DNA from: Desulfobacterales bacterium
GTDB lineage: Bacteria > Desulfobacterota > Desulfobacteria > Desulfobacterales > SpSt-501
Assembly: GCA_030834695.1 (NCBI GenBank)
Contig: JAUQXK010000100.1
Span: forward strand, 16,387-80,386
DNA length: 64,000 nt
Direction of reading: 5' to 3'
Position numbers and translations under genes: made by a program. Shown here one piece after another: positions 1-8,833 of the stretch. Each line of letters opens with the position of its first letter. Position 1 is the stretch's first letter. A model generated the notes under the pieces. The model ran no database searches, had not been told where the DNA came from, and saw only the letters and a list, made by a program, of their open reading frames with translations.

Positions 1-508
1 GACCGTCCTCCGTGAGATTGCGCGTGCCGGTTCCGACAAACGTTTTGTGCTCAATGACAGGCACTTCGGCGACCCACTGGCTGTCCTTCCATGAGAACCA
101 CCCCTTGCGGTCCTGGTCGTAGACGCTGACGGGCCGGTTGAACAGCTTGGCCAGCTCCACGCCCCAGCCGGTTCCGCCTTTTACCGTCCCGTCCGGCTGG
201 ATCCAACCCACGGCAAAAACCTGGTAGCCGTTGTTGATCATGTGGAAGATGGACTGGATGACCTTGCGGATCTTGTCCGCCTTGGAATAGCTGCGGCCCA
301 TGCGGGTTGAGACGATTTCCATGCTGACGTCCCCTTTGTCCAGATCCGCCGGCCCCAGCACCCGGACACCCCGTGTCCGTTCCAGCGCGTGCCCCTCGAA
401 GGAAAAATTGACTTCCGGAATGCCCCAGCGCTCGGCCTGTTTGCCGAATTCGGACTCGGCCCCGCGATGGGCGCCGCTGTAAAGCTTAAACTGCGAACGA
501 TCCGCCAT
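1..508 (-). CDS. SLOG-like hypothetical protein, 3' end outside window
   Basis: The first 169 residues of a protein that runs off the left edge. It starts at an ATG preceded by an AAGGAG ribosome binding site. The N-terminus has the pattern LYSGAHRGAESEFGKQA followed by a WGIPEVNF strand and, near the visible end, a FVGTGTRNL motif. This resembles SLOG/DprA-type Rossmann nucleotide-binding proteins, where a glycine-rich loop after the first strand binds a nucleotide. That assignment rests on the motif pattern alone. The gene lies downstream of the Liv operon on the same strand, separated by 175 bases with a strong hairpin, so it may be a separate unit. No function is proposed. Confidence 0.6.
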   Translation of the reverse strand, partial: MADRSQFKLYSGAHRGAESEFGKQAERWGIPEVNFSFEGHALERTRGVRVLGPADLDKGDVSMEIVSTRMGRSYSKADKIRKVIQSIFHMINNGYQVFAVGWIQPDGTVKGGTGWGVELAKLFNRPVSVYDQDRKGWFSWKDSQWVAEVPVIEHKTFVGTGTRNLTEDG

Positions 509-568
509 GTTTTTCTCCTTAACGATTTTTTTCGAACTCCGAGCTGCCGAGGCAGCTTCCCAAAATGG

Positions 569-596
569 CACATCCCGTCGTTGAGGACGGGATGTG
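569..596. terminator. Hairpin between livF and the SLOG-like gene
   Basis: An 11-bp perfect stem (CACATCCCGTC with GACGGGATGTG) and a 6-base loop lie between two minus-strand genes. No clear U-run follows on the minus strand. It could be a terminator of the Liv operon or a 5' leader structure of the next gene. Confidence 0.4.
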
Positions 597-683
597 GACG
601 CTATAGTAAGCCGGATTTTTGAAAATGCAAGCCTGGCGATGGCTCCAGTCCGCAACCGCGCATTCAAGCCGCACACCGCGGCC

Positions 684-1391
684 TCATCCGCCCAAGTAGA
701 GACGCTGGACGTCTTCGTTGCGCAACAGCCGGGCGCCGGTGTCCGTCAGGCGGTTGCGGCCCAGTTCCAGAACATAGGCGCGGTGGGAAACGGACAGCGC
801 CTTGCGGGCGTTCTGCTCCACCAACAAGACGGAGACCCCCAGGCGGGTCATGCGGATAATTTCATCAAAAATGTGGTCTACCAGCAGCGGCGCGAGGCCG
901 AGGGAAGGTTCGTCCAGCAACACCAGGCGCGGGCGCAGGATTCGGGTACGGCTCAACGCCAGCAGCTGGCGCTCGCCGCCTGAAAGCGCCCTTCCGTATT
1001 GGTTTTTTTTACGGCCGAGGGCGGGGTAATGGTCCAGGGCTTCGCGTACGGCCTCCCGTCGCGCGGCCTTATCCTCCAGCAGCAGGCCGGCGATTTCCAG
1101 GTTTTCCCGGACGGTGAGGTTTGGGAAGATGTTCATGCCTTGAGGAACAAACATCAGCCCGCGCCGGCCGCGCTCGGCCATGCCGATCCGTGTGATGTCC
1201 TGTCCGGAATACCGGATCGCGCCGGCGTCGGGAATGAGCTGCCCCGCGACGGTTCGCAGCACGGTGGATTTGCCGGCGCCGTTCGGGCCGATGATGCTGA
1301 CGATTTCGCCGGTGTCCACGGAAATCGAGACATCCTCGATGACGAGCGTCCGGCCGTAGCCCGCGTTTATCCGGTCCACCTCAAGCAGCAT
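684..1391 (-). CDS. livF: Branched-chain amino acid-type ABC transporter ATP-binding protein LivF
   Basis: 235 residues, the normal LivF length. It has a Walker A GPNGAGKST, an ABC signature LSGGERQLLALSR, a Walker B LVLLDEPSLGLAP and the H-loop region LLVEQNA. The chosen start, MLLEVDRINAGYG, fits family N-termini; a longer in-frame extension into livG was rejected. It overlaps the end of livG by 11 bases, indicating translational coupling. It is the last gene of a five-gene minus-strand operon (binding protein, livH, livM, livG, livF). It energises uptake of a hydrophobic amino acid or another small amide or carboxylate. The substrate cannot be read from the ATPase. Confidence 0.93.
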   Translation of the reverse strand: MLLEVDRINAGYGRTLVIEDVSISVDTGEIVSIIGPNGAGKSTVLRTVAGQLIPDAGAIRYSGQDITRIGMAERGRRGLMFVPQGMNIFPNLTVRENLEIAGLLLEDKAARREAVREALDHYPALGRKKNQYGRALSGGERQLLALSRTRILRPRLVLLDEPSLGLAPLLVDHIFDEIIRMTRLGVSVLLVEQNARKALSVSHRAYVLELGRNRLTDTGARLLRNEDVQRLYLGG

Positions 1392-2145
1392 GGCTTTCCC
1401 GCCCCAGATAGGCTTCGACGACGCGCGGGTCCCGGCGGGCATTTCCCGATGTTCCGGAAAATATGAGCTCTCCCGAATCCATGACAAATACGTGTTGGCA
1501 CAGCTGCGCCACAAGCGGCATGTTATGCTCGATCAGAAAGATTTGAATTCCCTCTTCGCAGAGGCGGCAAAGGACAGCGACCAGTTGGCGGATCATCGTC
1601 GGATTGATCCCCGCCGTGGGTTCGTCCAGCAGAATCAGGCGGGGGTCGGCCATGAGGATCCGGCCCAATTCCATCAATTTTTGCTGGCCGTAGCTGAGGC
1701 GGCCGGCCAGCTCGTCGGCCAGGGGCGCCAGCTTCAGCAGATCGAGGACACCATCGGCTTTCTCTCGGAGCGCACGTTCCTGCCGGCGGACCCGCGTCGG
1801 CGAGAAGAAAAGCGGCCAGATAGACTCTCCGCATTGCCGCGGCGCGACAGCGATCAGATTGTCGCGGACGCTCATGAACGGAAGCGGCCGGGTCTGCTGG
1901 AAGCTTCGGATCACCCCCAGGCGGCTGATTTGGTGGGGAGGGCGATTGGCGATGGCATGCCGGTTGAAGAAAATTTCCCCCCGGTCCAACCGGTAGAATC
2001 CAGTGAGGATATGAAAAAGGGTGCTTTTGCCGCTGCCGTTCGGGCCCACCATCCCGGTGATGCCGATGTCGCCCAGCTCGAACGACACATCGTGAACCGC
2101 CATCAATGCGCCGAAGCTTTTGGTCACATTCCGAACCCGCAGCAT
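1381..2145 (-). CDS. livG: Branched-chain amino acid-type ABC transporter ATP-binding protein LivG
   Basis: 254 residues with Walker A GPNGSGKST, signature LSYGQQKLMELGR and Walker B LILLDEPTAGINP, then FLIEHNM around the switch histidine. LivG-type ATPases pair with LivF as a heterodimer on the inner face of the membrane. The variant LSYGQQ signature is typical of LivG. The gene is 32 bases downstream of livM and overlaps livF. Confidence 0.93.
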   Translation of the reverse strand: MLRVRNVTKSFGALMAVHDVSFELGDIGITGMVGPNGSGKSTLFHILTGFYRLDRGEIFFNRHAIANRPPHQISRLGVIRSFQQTRPLPFMSVRDNLIAVAPRQCGESIWPLFFSPTRVRRQERALREKADGVLDLLKLAPLADELAGRLSYGQQKLMELGRILMADPRLILLDEPTAGINPTMIRQLVAVLCRLCEEGIQIFLIEHNMPLVAQLCQHVFVMDSGELIFSGTSGNARRDPRVVEAYLGRESHAA

Positions 2146-2177
2146 TCCGACCTTGCCCCGCTATTGGTGATCGGCGC

Positions 2178-3059
2178 TCAAGCGCCGTTTCTCCGGTGTT
2201 CCGCGATCATGCCACTCGGCATCTTCAAAACGATCAACACCAGAATGCCGCCGTAGACCATCCCTTGAAGCGGCGCCACATAGCGATGAAGCTCATGCGG
2301 GATCGGCAGAAACCGCACGGCCTCACCGAAAAAAATAACGGCAAAGGCCCCCAGCACCGGTCCCCAATGGGTGCCGCGTCCGCCCAGCACGACACAGAGC
2401 ACGACCAGGATGGTTTCGGTCAGGGTGAAATCAGCCGGACTGATGTAGCTGATGTAGTGCGCCCACAGGGTTCCGGCCAACCCCGCCAGTGCCGATCCAG
2501 TCACGATCGTTTTGATTTTGAGCAGTAGGACATTCTTGCCGAACGCCTGGGCGATGTGCTCGTCTTCACGGATCACTCTGAGGGCCCGACCGAAGGGCGA
2601 TCCGGTCAGCCGGCGTACGAACAGAAACACGCCGGCGGCCGCCAGTGCCGTGAGGATCAGATAGACTGGAAGGCCATCGACGCCGCGGGCGATCCACGCC
2701 GGCCGGGGGATGCCCGGCAAGCCCATGGGGCCCTTGGTGAGCCATCGTTCGTTCAGGCAGACCAAGCGAAACATTTCGGCAAATACCAGGGTGGCGATTC
2801 CGAAGTAATCCTCGGTCACCCGCAGCGCCGGCACGGCCAGCAGGCCGCCGGCGATTCCGGCGCCGGCCATGGCGCAGAGCATGGCTCCCTCCACCGGCAT
2901 CCCGGCGCGGCTGAGCAGGGCTGAAATATAGGCTCCGATCCCGAAAAACGCCACGTGCCCGAAGTTGTAAAGCCCGGCATAGCCGAGCTCGAGATTCAGC
3001 GACACGGCGAATATGCTGTAAATCAAAGCCAGAATCAAAACGTGCAGGATATAGTCCAT
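2178..3059 (-). CDS. livM: Branched-chain amino acid-type ABC permease LivM
   Basis: 293 residues, highly hydrophobic, with about eight to ten predicted membrane segments. The family pattern SLNLELGYAGLYNFGHVAFFG near residues 20-40 and the cytoplasmic coupling loop GRALRVIREDEHIAQAFGKN are visible. LivM and LivH form the transmembrane channel. It lies 29 bases downstream of livH and 32 bases upstream of livG. Confidence 0.92.
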   Translation of the reverse strand: MDYILHVLILALIYSIFAVSLNLELGYAGLYNFGHVAFFGIGAYISALLSRAGMPVEGAMLCAMAGAGIAGGLLAVPALRVTEDYFGIATLVFAEMFRLVCLNERWLTKGPMGLPGIPRPAWIARGVDGLPVYLILTALAAAGVFLFVRRLTGSPFGRALRVIREDEHIAQAFGKNVLLLKIKTIVTGSALAGLAGTLWAHYISYISPADFTLTETILVVLCVVLGGRGTHWGPVLGAFAVIFFGEAVRFLPIPHELHRYVAPLQGMVYGGILVLIVLKMPSGMIAEHRRNGA

Positions 3060-3088
3060 GGTGTCGGTCGAATGCTTCGCAACCTCAA

Positions 3089-3961
3089 TCAGCGCACGCC
3101 CGTGAGAAGTCCGAAAAGGCCGCGCGGCCGAAATAGCAACAAGAGAAAAATCAGGGCGAAGGCAACAAGGTCCTTATAGCCCGGCGAAAAAAAAGCAACT
3201 CCCAGATTTTCGGCAATGCCGATGAACAGCCCGCCCAGAAGCGCTCCCCAAACATTTCCGGCACCTCCCAGGAGGACCGCCGCAAATGCTTTGATCAGGT
3301 TGGTCGCGCCCATGACGGGCTCCAGGTTGGTGTCCAGCGCCAGGAGAATGCCGCCGGCGGCCGCAAACACCGACGCAAGGATCCAGACCGATGCGCTGAC
3401 TCTGGGCATGCTGATTCCCATGATCGCCGCCAGCTCCAGGTTGTCGGCCGTGGCTCGGAGCGATTTCCCCCACAGCGTGCGGGTCAGACCCAAATAGAGG
3501 ATCGCCAGAAAAAAGACGGCCGCCGCCAACATGAGAAGCTGGATGCCGGTTACATAGTAGCCGCCAAACTCCATTCCTCGGGCCGGCGGGAAGTCGAACG
3601 TCCTCAGGTCCGAGCCCCAGATGAAACGAACGGCATTTCTGAGCATGTAGGAAAGCCCGATGGAAGCGATCAGCAGTGTAATCGGATTGCCCCGCCGCAG
3701 GGGGCGGTATATGAAAAAATCTTGGGAAAAACCGATCACGGCGGTCAGGGCCATGGCGGGAATGGCCGATAAAAAAAGGGGCCATGAGAACGGAGGCGTG
3801 TAAAACATCAACGTCAGATAGGCGCCCCAGGTGATCAGCTCGCCGTGGGAGAAATTGATAAACCGAAAAACGCCGTACACCAGGGTCAGGCCGACGGCGA
3901 ACAGCGCATAGACCGATCCGGCAATGACACCGTTCAACAGCAGCTGCAGATAATAGGACAA
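3089..3961 (-). CDS. livH: Branched-chain amino acid-type ABC permease LivH, TTG start
   Basis: 290 residues, very hydrophobic, with the family N-terminus YLQLLLNGVIAGSVYALFA and the RFINFSHGELITWGAY motif near residue 33. The coupling loop GKSLRATADNLELAAIMGI is present. The best start is a TTG codon: it gives the expected family N-terminus and no in-frame ATG lies close by. It follows the binding-protein gene by about 150 bases, where a processing or attenuation site could set binding protein in excess. I saw no strong hairpin there. Confidence 0.9.
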   Translation of the reverse strand: MSYYLQLLLNGVIAGSVYALFAVGLTLVYGVFRFINFSHGELITWGAYLTLMFYTPPFSWPLFLSAIPAMALTAVIGFSQDFFIYRPLRRGNPITLLIASIGLSYMLRNAVRFIWGSDLRTFDFPPARGMEFGGYYVTGIQLLMLAAAVFFLAILYLGLTRTLWGKSLRATADNLELAAIMGISMPRVSASVWILASVFAAAGGILLALDTNLEPVMGATNLIKAFAAVLLGGAGNVWGALLGGLFIGIAENLGVAFFSPGYKDLVAFALIFLLLLFRPRGLFGLLTGVR

Positions 3962-4113
3962 ATCATGACTCCGGCACTTGTCTTAAGTGGACCTATCACT
4001 CGACGGCGGCTCAACATGCAGCGGTTCTATCGCCGGAGAAGCAACGGCTTCATCGGGTCTCGGGGGATACCGGCCGCCGGCAGGAGATCGGCGGCCGGTG
4101 CGTCGTCAGGCGG

Positions 4114-5217
4114 TCATTTGTAGTCCTGAATGGCCTGCTGCTTCACCGTCCAGCGGCCATACACCGCGCCGACGTCTCCGTTCGCATCAAACGTTTTGTC
4201 GCCGGTGACGCCCGCATAGCCCTTCCCCGCTTCGATCATGGCCTGCCGCAGGTCTTCCGGACTCATCGATTTGGCGAGCCTCAGGGCTTTGGCCGTCAGC
4301 TTAACCATGTCGTAGTTGTATTCCCCGAAAACGGGGATTTTCTTATCGGGATATTTTTTTTCCCAGGCGGCCTTGAACGCCTGGTATTGCGGGGTTTCCT
4401 GGGAGAACGTCGGATAGGTGCCGATAACGCCCTCGGCCGCCTCTCCGGCCAGTTCGATCAGTTTGGGGGACTTGGACGCCGACCCCATCAGCCACTGGGT
4501 TTTCACGTCGCTCTCATAGGCTTGCTTCAGAATGGTGGCGCCCTCCTTGATGTAGGTCAGGTTGACAACCGCCTTGGGGTTGCTCTTGCGGACCCGCAGC
4601 ACCTCGCTGCGGTAATCGGTTTTGCCTTCATCATGGGCGAAGTCATCTAAAATTTTGCCGCCCGATTCCAGAAATTTCTTCTTGAAAATCTCGGCCAGCC
4701 CGACTCCCCAGTCGTTGTTGATGTAAGTCAGGACGACCTGATCGAATTTCAGGGCATGGGTCAGCTCGGCGACGCCGATCCCCTGCAGCGCATCGGACGG
4801 AAATACCCGGAAGTTATAAGACCCGCATTTGGAGATTTCCGCCGCGGCGCTTTCCGCGGCGATGAGAATGGTCTTGTTTTGCTGTGCGATCGGGCAAACC
4901 GCCAGATAGTTCGAGCTGGCCGCCGGGCCGAAGAGGATGGGCAGTTTGTCGATGGTGATGAGCTTCTGAATGGCCGAGACCGATCCCGCTGCGGCGGAGT
5001 TGTTGTCCTCAAACACAATCCGCATCGGGCTGCCCTTGATGCCGCCTTCGGCATTGACTTCCTCCAGGGCCAGCAGCATGGCCTGCTGGAACCCTTCCCC
5101 ATACACCGATAGCTTTCCGCTCAGCGGAGTGATCGACCCCACCTTTACTTCCGCCGCTGAAACCAGGCCTGAGAGCAGCAGCCACGTGCATGCCAAAATC
5201 CCCGTCCATCTCTTCAT
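4114..5217 (-). CDS. Periplasmic substrate-binding protein of Liv-type ABC transporter
   Basis: 367 residues, a type I periplasmic binding fold (Leu/Ile/Val-binding and amide-urea receptor family). The start MKRWTGILACTWLL is chosen because AAGGAGGGC lies just upstream and it begins a signal peptide ending near VSAAE. The mature protein begins VKVGSITPLSGKLSVYG, the usual opening of this family. Later segments FVFEDNN-type, FGPAASSNYLAV and YINNDWGVG match the ligand-cleft strands. It is the first gene of the operon. The ligand is unknown: such receptors bind branched-chain amino acids, amides or aromatic acids. Confidence 0.88.
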   Translation of the reverse strand: MKRWTGILACTWLLLSGLVSAAEVKVGSITPLSGKLSVYGEGFQQAMLLALEEVNAEGGIKGSPMRIVFEDNNSAAAGSVSAIQKLITIDKLPILFGPAASSNYLAVCPIAQQNKTILIAAESAAAEISKCGSYNFRVFPSDALQGIGVAELTHALKFDQVVLTYINNDWGVGLAEIFKKKFLESGGKILDDFAHDEGKTDYRSEVLRVRKSNPKAVVNLTYIKEGATILKQAYESDVKTQWLMGSASKSPKLIELAGEAAEGVIGTYPTFSQETPQYQAFKAAWEKKYPDKKIPVFGEYNYDMVKLTAKALRLAKSMSPEDLRQAMIEAGKGYAGVTGDKTFDANGDVGAVYGRWTVKQQAIQDYK

Positions 5218-5460
5218 CGTTCCGCCCTCCTTTTGGCCGAGCGCTTGAATGTTGACAACGATCCTCCCAAGGCTCTTGCGAGCCGCCTTCATAGACCAGC
5301 GACGGAGTTTACGGAAATAGGCTCAAACTGTCAACGTCCACGCCGCTCATGGACCGCAGGCTTCCTCGGGCATGGTTTGACTCGATAGGGCAGAGAGCCT
5401 ATAGAGGCCAAAGCGGCCGGCAACGGCGAATGAATCGCAAGGGGTGAAAGGAAGACCGGC

Positions 5461-6477
5461 ATGAGAAAACGGGTAATGATACTGTTCGGGATGGCTTTCT
5501 TCTCCGTGGCGGTCGCGGCTTTGGCCGATGAAGTCCGTCTGAAAAACGGCAGTCATCTGAGCGGGCATATCGTGTCGATGCAGGATGGAAAACTGACCCT
5601 GGAAACGGACTTTGCCGGAGTTTTGACCATCGATTGGGGCCAGGTCGAGGCCATCCGCGCGGACCAGCCCGTCAACGTTGTTTTGAGTGACGGGTCGGCT
5701 CGCGAGGTCGTGATCCGGCCGTCTGAATCCGACGGGCACGCGATGTTGTTCATGGACTCGGCGGGGGAGCACGAACCCCTGCCGGCCTCTGAAATCACAT
5801 CCATCAATCCGCCGCAAGAGCCAGCCGTTGGGCTCAAAGGCCGCATCAATGTCGGCCTCAACAAGGCCAGCGGAAACACCGATACGGAAACCGCCCATGC
5901 CGATGCGGAGCTGATCGCCCGCACGGCTGAAAACCGCTTGACGCTGGGGGGAGCCTACAATCGTTCGTCCGAGGACAACCAAAAAACCGAAGACAACGCC
6001 ATGGCCTATCTGAAGCACGATTACTTTCTCACCGAGAAGTTCTACTGGTATCTGAACGGGGGGGTCGAGCGCGACGAATTCAAGGAAATCAACCTGCGGA
6101 CAACGATCGGTCCGGGCTTCGGGTATCAGTTTTTTGAAAGCGAACTGATAAACCTCTCGGTTGAGGCCGGCCCCAGCTATGTCAGCACCGACTATGACAA
6201 TGCCCCTGATGAGGATTCGATCTCCGGACGCTGGGCGCTGAAGTTCGACCGATTCTTTTTCGATAAGCTGTTTCAGTACTATTTTTCGAACGAAGGCTAC
6301 GTCAGTGCATCCGACTCGAGCGATGTGTTCATGTTCACGAAGACCGGCCTGCGGTTCCCGCTGCAGGTCGGGTTTTTCCTGCACGCGGGTTTCGAGTGGG
6401 ATTGGGACAATACGCCCGCCGAGGATGCCGGCAAATCAGACTACCGTTACATCATGTCTCTCGGCTATGGGTTTTAA
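5461..6477 (+). CDS. DUF481 family outer-membrane beta-barrel protein
   Basis: 338 residues. A signal peptide (MRKRVMILFGMAFFSVAVAALAD) is followed by a small beta domain of about 100 residues containing LKNGSHLSGHIVSM and LTIDWGQVEAIRAD, like SH3-type repeats found ahead of DUF481. From about residue 118 the barrel begins: GLKGRINVGLNKASGNTDT, alternating aromatic strands and a C-terminal YIMSLGYGF ending in phenylalanine, as outer-membrane proteins do. DUF481 proteins (YdiY-like) are salt- or acid-induced outer-membrane proteins of unclear role. The gene stands alone on the plus strand. Confidence 0.85.
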   Translation: MRKRVMILFGMAFFSVAVAALADEVRLKNGSHLSGHIVSMQDGKLTLETDFAGVLTIDWGQVEAIRADQPVNVVLSDGSAREVVIRPSESDGHAMLFMDSAGEHEPLPASEITSINPPQEPAVGLKGRINVGLNKASGNTDTETAHADAELIARTAENRLTLGGAYNRSSEDNQKTEDNAMAYLKHDYFLTEKFYWYLNGGVERDEFKEINLRTTIGPGFGYQFFESELINLSVEAGPSYVSTDYDNAPDEDSISGRWALKFDRFFFDKLFQYYFSNEGYVSASDSSDVFMFTKTGLRFPLQVGFFLHAGFEWDWDNTPAEDAGKSDYRYIMSLGYGF

Positions 6478-6482
6478 AAAAG

Positions 6483-6530
6483 ACAGGGACGGGGACCGCT
6501 GAAGATCTTTTTCGGCCCGCCCGTCCCTGT
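6483..6530. terminator. Long-loop hairpin after the DUF481 gene
   Basis: An 11-bp perfect inverted repeat (ACAGGGACGGG at 6483-6493, CCCGTCCCTGT at 6520-6530) with a 26-base loop lies between convergent genes. It is a candidate bidirectional terminator, but no U-run follows. It could equally be a dispersed palindromic repeat. Confidence 0.4.
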
Positions 6531-6589
6531 TGAATGGGCTTGATTTAACAACGGACAGCGTCACGACTGCCGCCCGCCGTCAGGTCGGC

Positions 6590-7408
6590 TTAATTCGCAA
6601 ACGGCTCCGTTTCCTTGTCCGGAGAGGCCTCCACGCGCTGAAGGATGTCCCCGATCTTGTCCTGGGGCAGCCAGTTCACCTTTCCGGTGCCCAGGTCGTA
6701 GATCGCGCCGGTGACCAGGACCTTGCCGGATCGATGGAGGTCGCGCACTGCCGGGCTCTTCATGAAAAGGTCCTCGACGGCCTGCCACACGTTTTCCTCG
6801 ATCGCGAACGGCACGATGGCGTCGCCGTGGAGGTCCTGGTGCTGTTCCATGGCGCGCTTGACGGCCGGGACGATGTTGTCGACGAGCGGCGGGATGTTGC
6901 GCTCCAGCTTATGGGCGTGGCCGCCCATCGCCTGGGAAACAGCGGTGACCGCGCCGCAGCGGGTGTGGCCCAGGACGACCATCACGGGCGTTTTCACGTG
7001 GGCCAGGCCGTACTCGATGGAGCCGATTTCATCCGTGTCGCAGACGTTGCCGGCCACGCGGACCACGAAAAGGTCCATGATGCCGGCATCGAAGATCAGC
7101 TCCACCGGGACCCGCGAGTCGGAACACGAAAGCACGGTGGCGTAGGCATAATACCCCTGGTCCGATTGACTGGCCAGGCCGATCCGGGCCGGGTCGCAGG
7201 TCAGATAAGCCGACTTGCCGGCCGAGAACCGCTCGTTGCCGTCCTTCATCATTTGCAGGACCTGATCCGGAGCGGGCTTGGCTGAAAACCGGGGGCCGAA
7301 CGGATCTTTGGCGGTGTTGCCGAAGATCAGGAATCCAACCAGAAAAACTCCGATCAGCATGACCAATACCAGCAAGACATTCCCCATCCCCGAATTCCTG
7401 TTCTCCAT
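6590..7408 (-). CDS. Membrane-anchored or exported beta-class carbonic anhydrase
   Basis: 272 residues. The catalytic zinc set of beta carbonic anhydrases is complete: C95 and the D97-R99 dyad in CSDSR, then H148 and C151 in GHTRCGA. It interconverts CO2 and bicarbonate. Residues 9-30 (GNVLLVLVMLIGVFLVGFLIFG) form an uncleaved-looking membrane anchor, so the enzyme probably faces the periplasm. The start MENRNS is chosen because AAGGAG lies upstream; the longer frame adds an unlikely N-terminus. It is a single gene convergent with the DUF481 gene and divergent from the TetR gene. Confidence 0.9.
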   Translation of the reverse strand: MENRNSGMGNVLLVLVMLIGVFLVGFLIFGNTAKDPFGPRFSAKPAPDQVLQMMKDGNERFSAGKSAYLTCDPARIGLASQSDQGYYAYATVLSCSDSRVPVELIFDAGIMDLFVVRVAGNVCDTDEIGSIEYGLAHVKTPVMVVLGHTRCGAVTAVSQAMGGHAHKLERNIPPLVDNIVPAVKRAMEQHQDLHGDAIVPFAIEENVWQAVEDLFMKSPAVRDLHRSGKVLVTGAIYDLGTGKVNWLPQDKIGDILQRVEASPDKETEPFAN

Positions 7409-7583
7409 TTTCCAGCTCCTTGGTGTTTGAAAGTTTGCTTGACGCGCAGACCCTGACGGTTTCCCAAATCGGTTAAGCATGAATGTCGGATCAAAGTATA
7501 TCAAGCCCGGGAGATATTTCAAAATGAATTATCATTTCTGACGGGAGAAAAAACTTGACAAAAAGAAAGGAAGGGCCCTATTA

Positions 7584-7600
7584 AATAAACAGTGTTTATT
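7584..7600. promoter_or_regulatory. Putative TetR operator in front of the tetR gene
   Basis: A 17-bp inverted repeat, AATAAAC-AGT-GTTTATT, lies 26 bases upstream of the TetR start. A closely matching site (ACTAAAC-GTT-GTTTATT) lies in front of the molybdenum hydroxylase genes. Shared half-sites suggest one regulator binds both. A TTGACA-like sequence just upstream (7554-7559) fits a promoter covered by the site. Confidence 0.65.
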
Positions 7601-7626
7601 AAACTCGGTGGTGCAACGATCGAGCA

Positions 7627-8289
7627 ATGGGCCGCCCGAAAACAAACGAACGCGAAGATATCCGCAGCCTGGTACTGGAAAAGGCCAAAGCGCTTTTTCT
7701 TAAAGAAGGCTACGCCAGCATCACCATACGCAAAATCGCCCGGGCCATCGGCTATACGCCGGCCACCATCTACCTATATTTTCAAAGCAAGGCTGAAATC
7801 CTCTATGAACTTCACAACGAAGGCTTCAGACTGCTCTATGAGTATAAAATGAAGATCGGCGAAGCCGGAACATCCGGAGCCATGGAGAGACTGCGCAACG
7901 GCGGGAAGGTTTACATCGATTTTGCATTGGAAAATCCGGATTACTACGAGCTGATGTTCAACATGCCAGAACCGAGGAATTTCATGAACATGCATCGGAA
8001 AGGCGCTGCCGAGGATTATGCGATGCGCTCTTACGAGTTTTTAAGACAGAGTGTGCAACGATGCAAAGATGAGGGTTACTTCAAGGATGTCGATGTGGAT
8101 ACCGCCGCCTTCACGTTCTGGTCCGTCGTCCATGGAATGGTCGCATTGATCATCCGCAAGCGAGTGCCTTATCCCCAGGCTCCGACGCGGCAACTGGCCC
8201 ATGAAGCCATTGAATTCTTCGGACGATTGATGACGATGGAGCGCTTTGTATCCGATACCAGGAATAGCCTGAAGGTAATTGAAGGCTGA
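7627..8289 (+). CDS. TetR/AcrR family transcriptional regulator
   Basis: 220 residues. The N-terminal helix-turn-helix spans about residues 12-55 (LVLEKAKALFLKEGYASITIRKIARAI then GYTPATIYLYFQSKAEIL), the classic TetR pattern. The C-terminal ligand domain begins near residue 85 and has the TetR_C-type segment FWSVVHGMVALIIRKR. It lies 85 bases upstream of the molybdenum hydroxylase small-subunit gene on the same strand. Matching operators ahead of both suggest autoregulation and repression of the hydroxylase, relieved by an aromatic or aldehyde ligand. The ligand is inference. Confidence 0.9.
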   Translation: MGRPKTNEREDIRSLVLEKAKALFLKEGYASITIRKIARAIGYTPATIYLYFQSKAEILYELHNEGFRLLYEYKMKIGEAGTSGAMERLRNGGKVYIDFALENPDYYELMFNMPEPRNFMNMHRKGAAEDYAMRSYEFLRQSVQRCKDEGYFKDVDVDTAAFTFWSVVHGMVALIIRKRVPYPQAPTRQLAHEAIEFFGRLMTMERFVSDTRNSLKVIEG

Positions 8290-8310
8290 ATGTGATCGCT
8301 GAATATTTTT

Positions 8311-8335
8311 TAGTTTAAACTAAACGTTGTTTATT
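8311..8335. promoter_or_regulatory. Putative TetR operator in front of the molybdenum hydroxylase genes
   Basis: The 17-bp site ACTAAAC-GTT-GTTTATT (8319-8335) matches the one ahead of tetR, sharing TAAAC-N3-GTTTATT. It overlaps a perfect 12-bp palindrome TAGTTTAAACTA (8311-8322). It lies 40 bases upstream of the small-subunit start, in a typical operator position. Confidence 0.65.
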
Positions 8336-8374
8336 TTTAGGAGGTCTCAATCCTTCGAGCACAAGGAGACGTCT

Positions 8375-8833
8375 ATGCCCTCCATCAAGGTCAACGGCAA
8401 ACGCTATGAGATCGAAATCGACTTGCAGACCCCCTTGCTCTGGTACCTGAGAGATCACTTGGGTTTGATGGGAGCCAAATACAGCTGCGGTATCGCTGAA
8501 TGCGGGGCGTGCACCGTTCACGTAGACGGCGAGGCGGTCTTGGCTTGCGTGACCCCGCTGGAAGATGTGGTCGGGACGAGTGTCACCACCATTGAGGGCC
8601 TGGCGGGAAACATGGCCGACGCGCTTTTCGATGCCTGGACCGCAGAAGATGTGCCGCAGTGCGGCTACTGTCAGCCCGGGCAGATCATGACGGCCTCGGC
8701 GTTCCTGAGCCGCAACCCCAAACCGACCGATGCCCAGATCGACGAGGCCATGTCAGGGGTCCTGTGCCGATGCGGCACCTATTCGGCGGTTCGAAACGCA
8801 ATCCATCGGGCGGCGAGGAGGCTTCAGCCATGA
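8375..8833 (+). CDS. 2Fe-2S subunit of a molybdenum hydroxylase (isoquinoline 1-oxidoreductase alpha type)
   Basis: 152 residues, the usual length of the xanthine-oxidase-family iron-sulphur subunit. The plant-type cluster motif is CGIAECGACTVHVDG plus a downstream LAC cysteine. The second, helical domain has CGYCQPG and CRCGTY for the cluster near the molybdopterin. The start is set by AAGGAG seven bases before the ATG. The protein passes electrons from the Mo centre to an external acceptor. Its stop overlaps the large-subunit start (ATGA), so the two are coupled. Confidence 0.92.
   Translation: MPSIKVNGKRYEIEIDLQTPLLWYLRDHLGLMGAKYSCGIAECGACTVHVDGEAVLACVTPLEDVVGTSVTTIEGLAGNMADALFDAWTAEDVPQCGYCQPGQIMTASAFLSRNPKPTDAQIDEAMSGVLCRCGTYSAVRNAIHRAARRLQP

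Noticed and set aside
8659..8830. Upstream extension of the molybdopterin subunit
   Set aside because: It covers the small-subunit gene in another frame; the twin-arginine signal starts shortly after 8830.
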